A program made the translations under genes and the position numbers. This document shows, piece by piece, positions 6,734 to 7,425 of a stretch of 7,425 nt of DNA. The notes beneath the pieces are model-generated. The model ran no database searches. It was not told where the DNA came from and was given only the letters and a program-made list of their open reading frames with translations. Source of the DNA: Chloroflexota bacterium (GTDB taxonomy: Bacteria; Chloroflexota; Anaerolineae; Anaerolineales; DRKV01); contig DRKV01000216.1 of NCBI GenBank assembly GCA_011051635.1, positions 1-7,425 of the forward strand, read 5' to 3'. Position 1 is the stretch's first letter. Each line of letters opens with the position of its first letter.

Positions 6734-7425
6734 AGATGCGATACACGTATTCGTTGGCTCGCGAGGTGAAGATGATGCCTCCCACAACGAGGCTCACCAC
6801 AGCATACAGGATTGCCAGCCCCCAGATATCCCATCCGGGAACGACGCCGTTTATCAGCGGAGAACGGAAGATTTCAACCATCAGATACATCGGGTTCAGT
6901 TTGAACAATACCTGAAGGTTGGGGGAGAGGATGTCCAGGGGGTAAATAATGGGGGTGAGGTACATCCACATGGTCAAGACGACATCGTAAACGGGGAGCA
7001 TATCGGCAAAATAGACAACCGCGGTGGAGAGCAACAGTCCCACCCCCACGGAGAACATTCCACTTACGAGCACGGCGGGAATCATCCCCCACAAGGCCGG
7101 GCGCAAGGGAACTCCCAGGGCCACGGCTATCACAAACAAGGGGATGAGAGAAAGGAATAAGTTGACTGCCGATGTTCCGAGGGCAGCAACAGCAAACACC
7201 GCTTTGGGGACGTAAATACGGTTGAGCAGCCCGCCACCCCAAACCATCTCTCCCATGGCCGAGGTTGTCGTGCCCGCGAAGAAATTCCAGGCCATAATGC
7301 CGCTAAGCACGTACACGGGGTAATTCTCGGTCGTGAATTTGAACACCTGAGAGAAGACCACCGTGAGCACAACCATGGTGAGAAAAGGGTTGAGCATCGT
7401 CCAGGCGACCCCTAAAACAGACCGC
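6732..7425 (-). CDS. ABC-2 type polysaccharide-export permease, Wzm-like (5' end outside window)
   Basis: This is the membrane subunit of the exporter, partnering the ATPase just downstream. The reading frame is still open at the right edge. Before the ATG at 7395-7397 the in-frame codons give R-S-V-L-G-V-A-W-T, and together with M-L-N-P-F-L-T-M-V-V-L-T-V-V-F-S this is the conserved first-span motif of Wzm/TagG permeases (RSxLGxxWxxLNPxL). The internal ATG is therefore not the start, and a few tens of residues are missing. About six hydrophobic spans are visible. An amphipathic stretch (G-L-L-N-R-I-Y-V-P-K) follows the second, and late landmarks include Y-L-T-P-I-I-Y-P and L-N-P-M-Y-L-M-V-E-I-F-R, typical of the family. 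The gene ends in TAG, 14 bases before the ATPase start. Families of this kind export O-antigen, teichoic acid or capsule-like glycans. Which glycan is exported here cannot be told. Confidence 0.92.
   Translation of the reverse strand, partial: RSVLGVAWTMLNPFLTMVVLTVVFSQVFKFTTENYPVYVLSGIMAWNFFAGTTTSAMGEMVWGGGLLNRIYVPKAVFAVAALGTSAVNLFLSLIPLFVIAVALGVPLRPALWGMIPAVLVSGMFSVGVGLLLSTAVVYFADMLPVYDVVLTMWMYLTPIIYPLDILSPNLQVLFKLNPMYLMVEIFRSPLINGVVPGWDIWGLAILYAVVSLVVGGIIFTSRANEYVYRI

Overview
The window looks like chromosomal DNA from a GC-rich bacterium, encoding part of a cell-surface polysaccharide assembly and export locus. A Chloroflexota (Anaerolineae-like) source is my best guess. It rests on the degenerate heptamer array (1-129), the promoter style with TATAAT lying only nine bases before a start codon, and the general look of the proteins. 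It is a weak taxonomic inference, because there is no rRNA or marker gene here.

Layout. Positions 1-129 hold a heptanucleotide repeat array that switches orientation near position 100. It abuts a TATAAT box (141-146) and a plus-strand gene (156-2852) for a large polytopic GT-C glycosyltransferase-like protein. This protein has an unusual multi-span N-terminal extension, a proline-rich extracytoplasmic insert, and a perfect 63-base in-frame palindromic element inside its coding sequence. A strong hairpin (2859-2883) ends this gene and, reading the other way, the opposing operon.

The rest (2934-7425) is one minus-strand operon, transcribed right to left: an ABC-2 permease of Wzm type (5' end beyond the window), a Wzt-type ABC ATPase, and two GT4-family glycosyltransferases. 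The genes are packed with gaps of 14 and 8 bases and one ATGA stop/start overlap, so they are almost certainly co-transcribed and partly translationally coupled.

Working model. The GT4 enzymes build a lipid-linked glycan on the cytoplasmic face. The permease and ATPase flip or export it, and the GT-C protein may add a sugar from a polyprenyl-phosphate donor on the outer face. The most unusual point is the ATPase. Its C-terminal half is not a recognisable Wzt-type glycan-binding domain but resembles a LamG/concanavalin-A-like lectin jelly roll. This suggests an ABC exporter that reads its cargo with a different kind of carbohydrate-binding fold.
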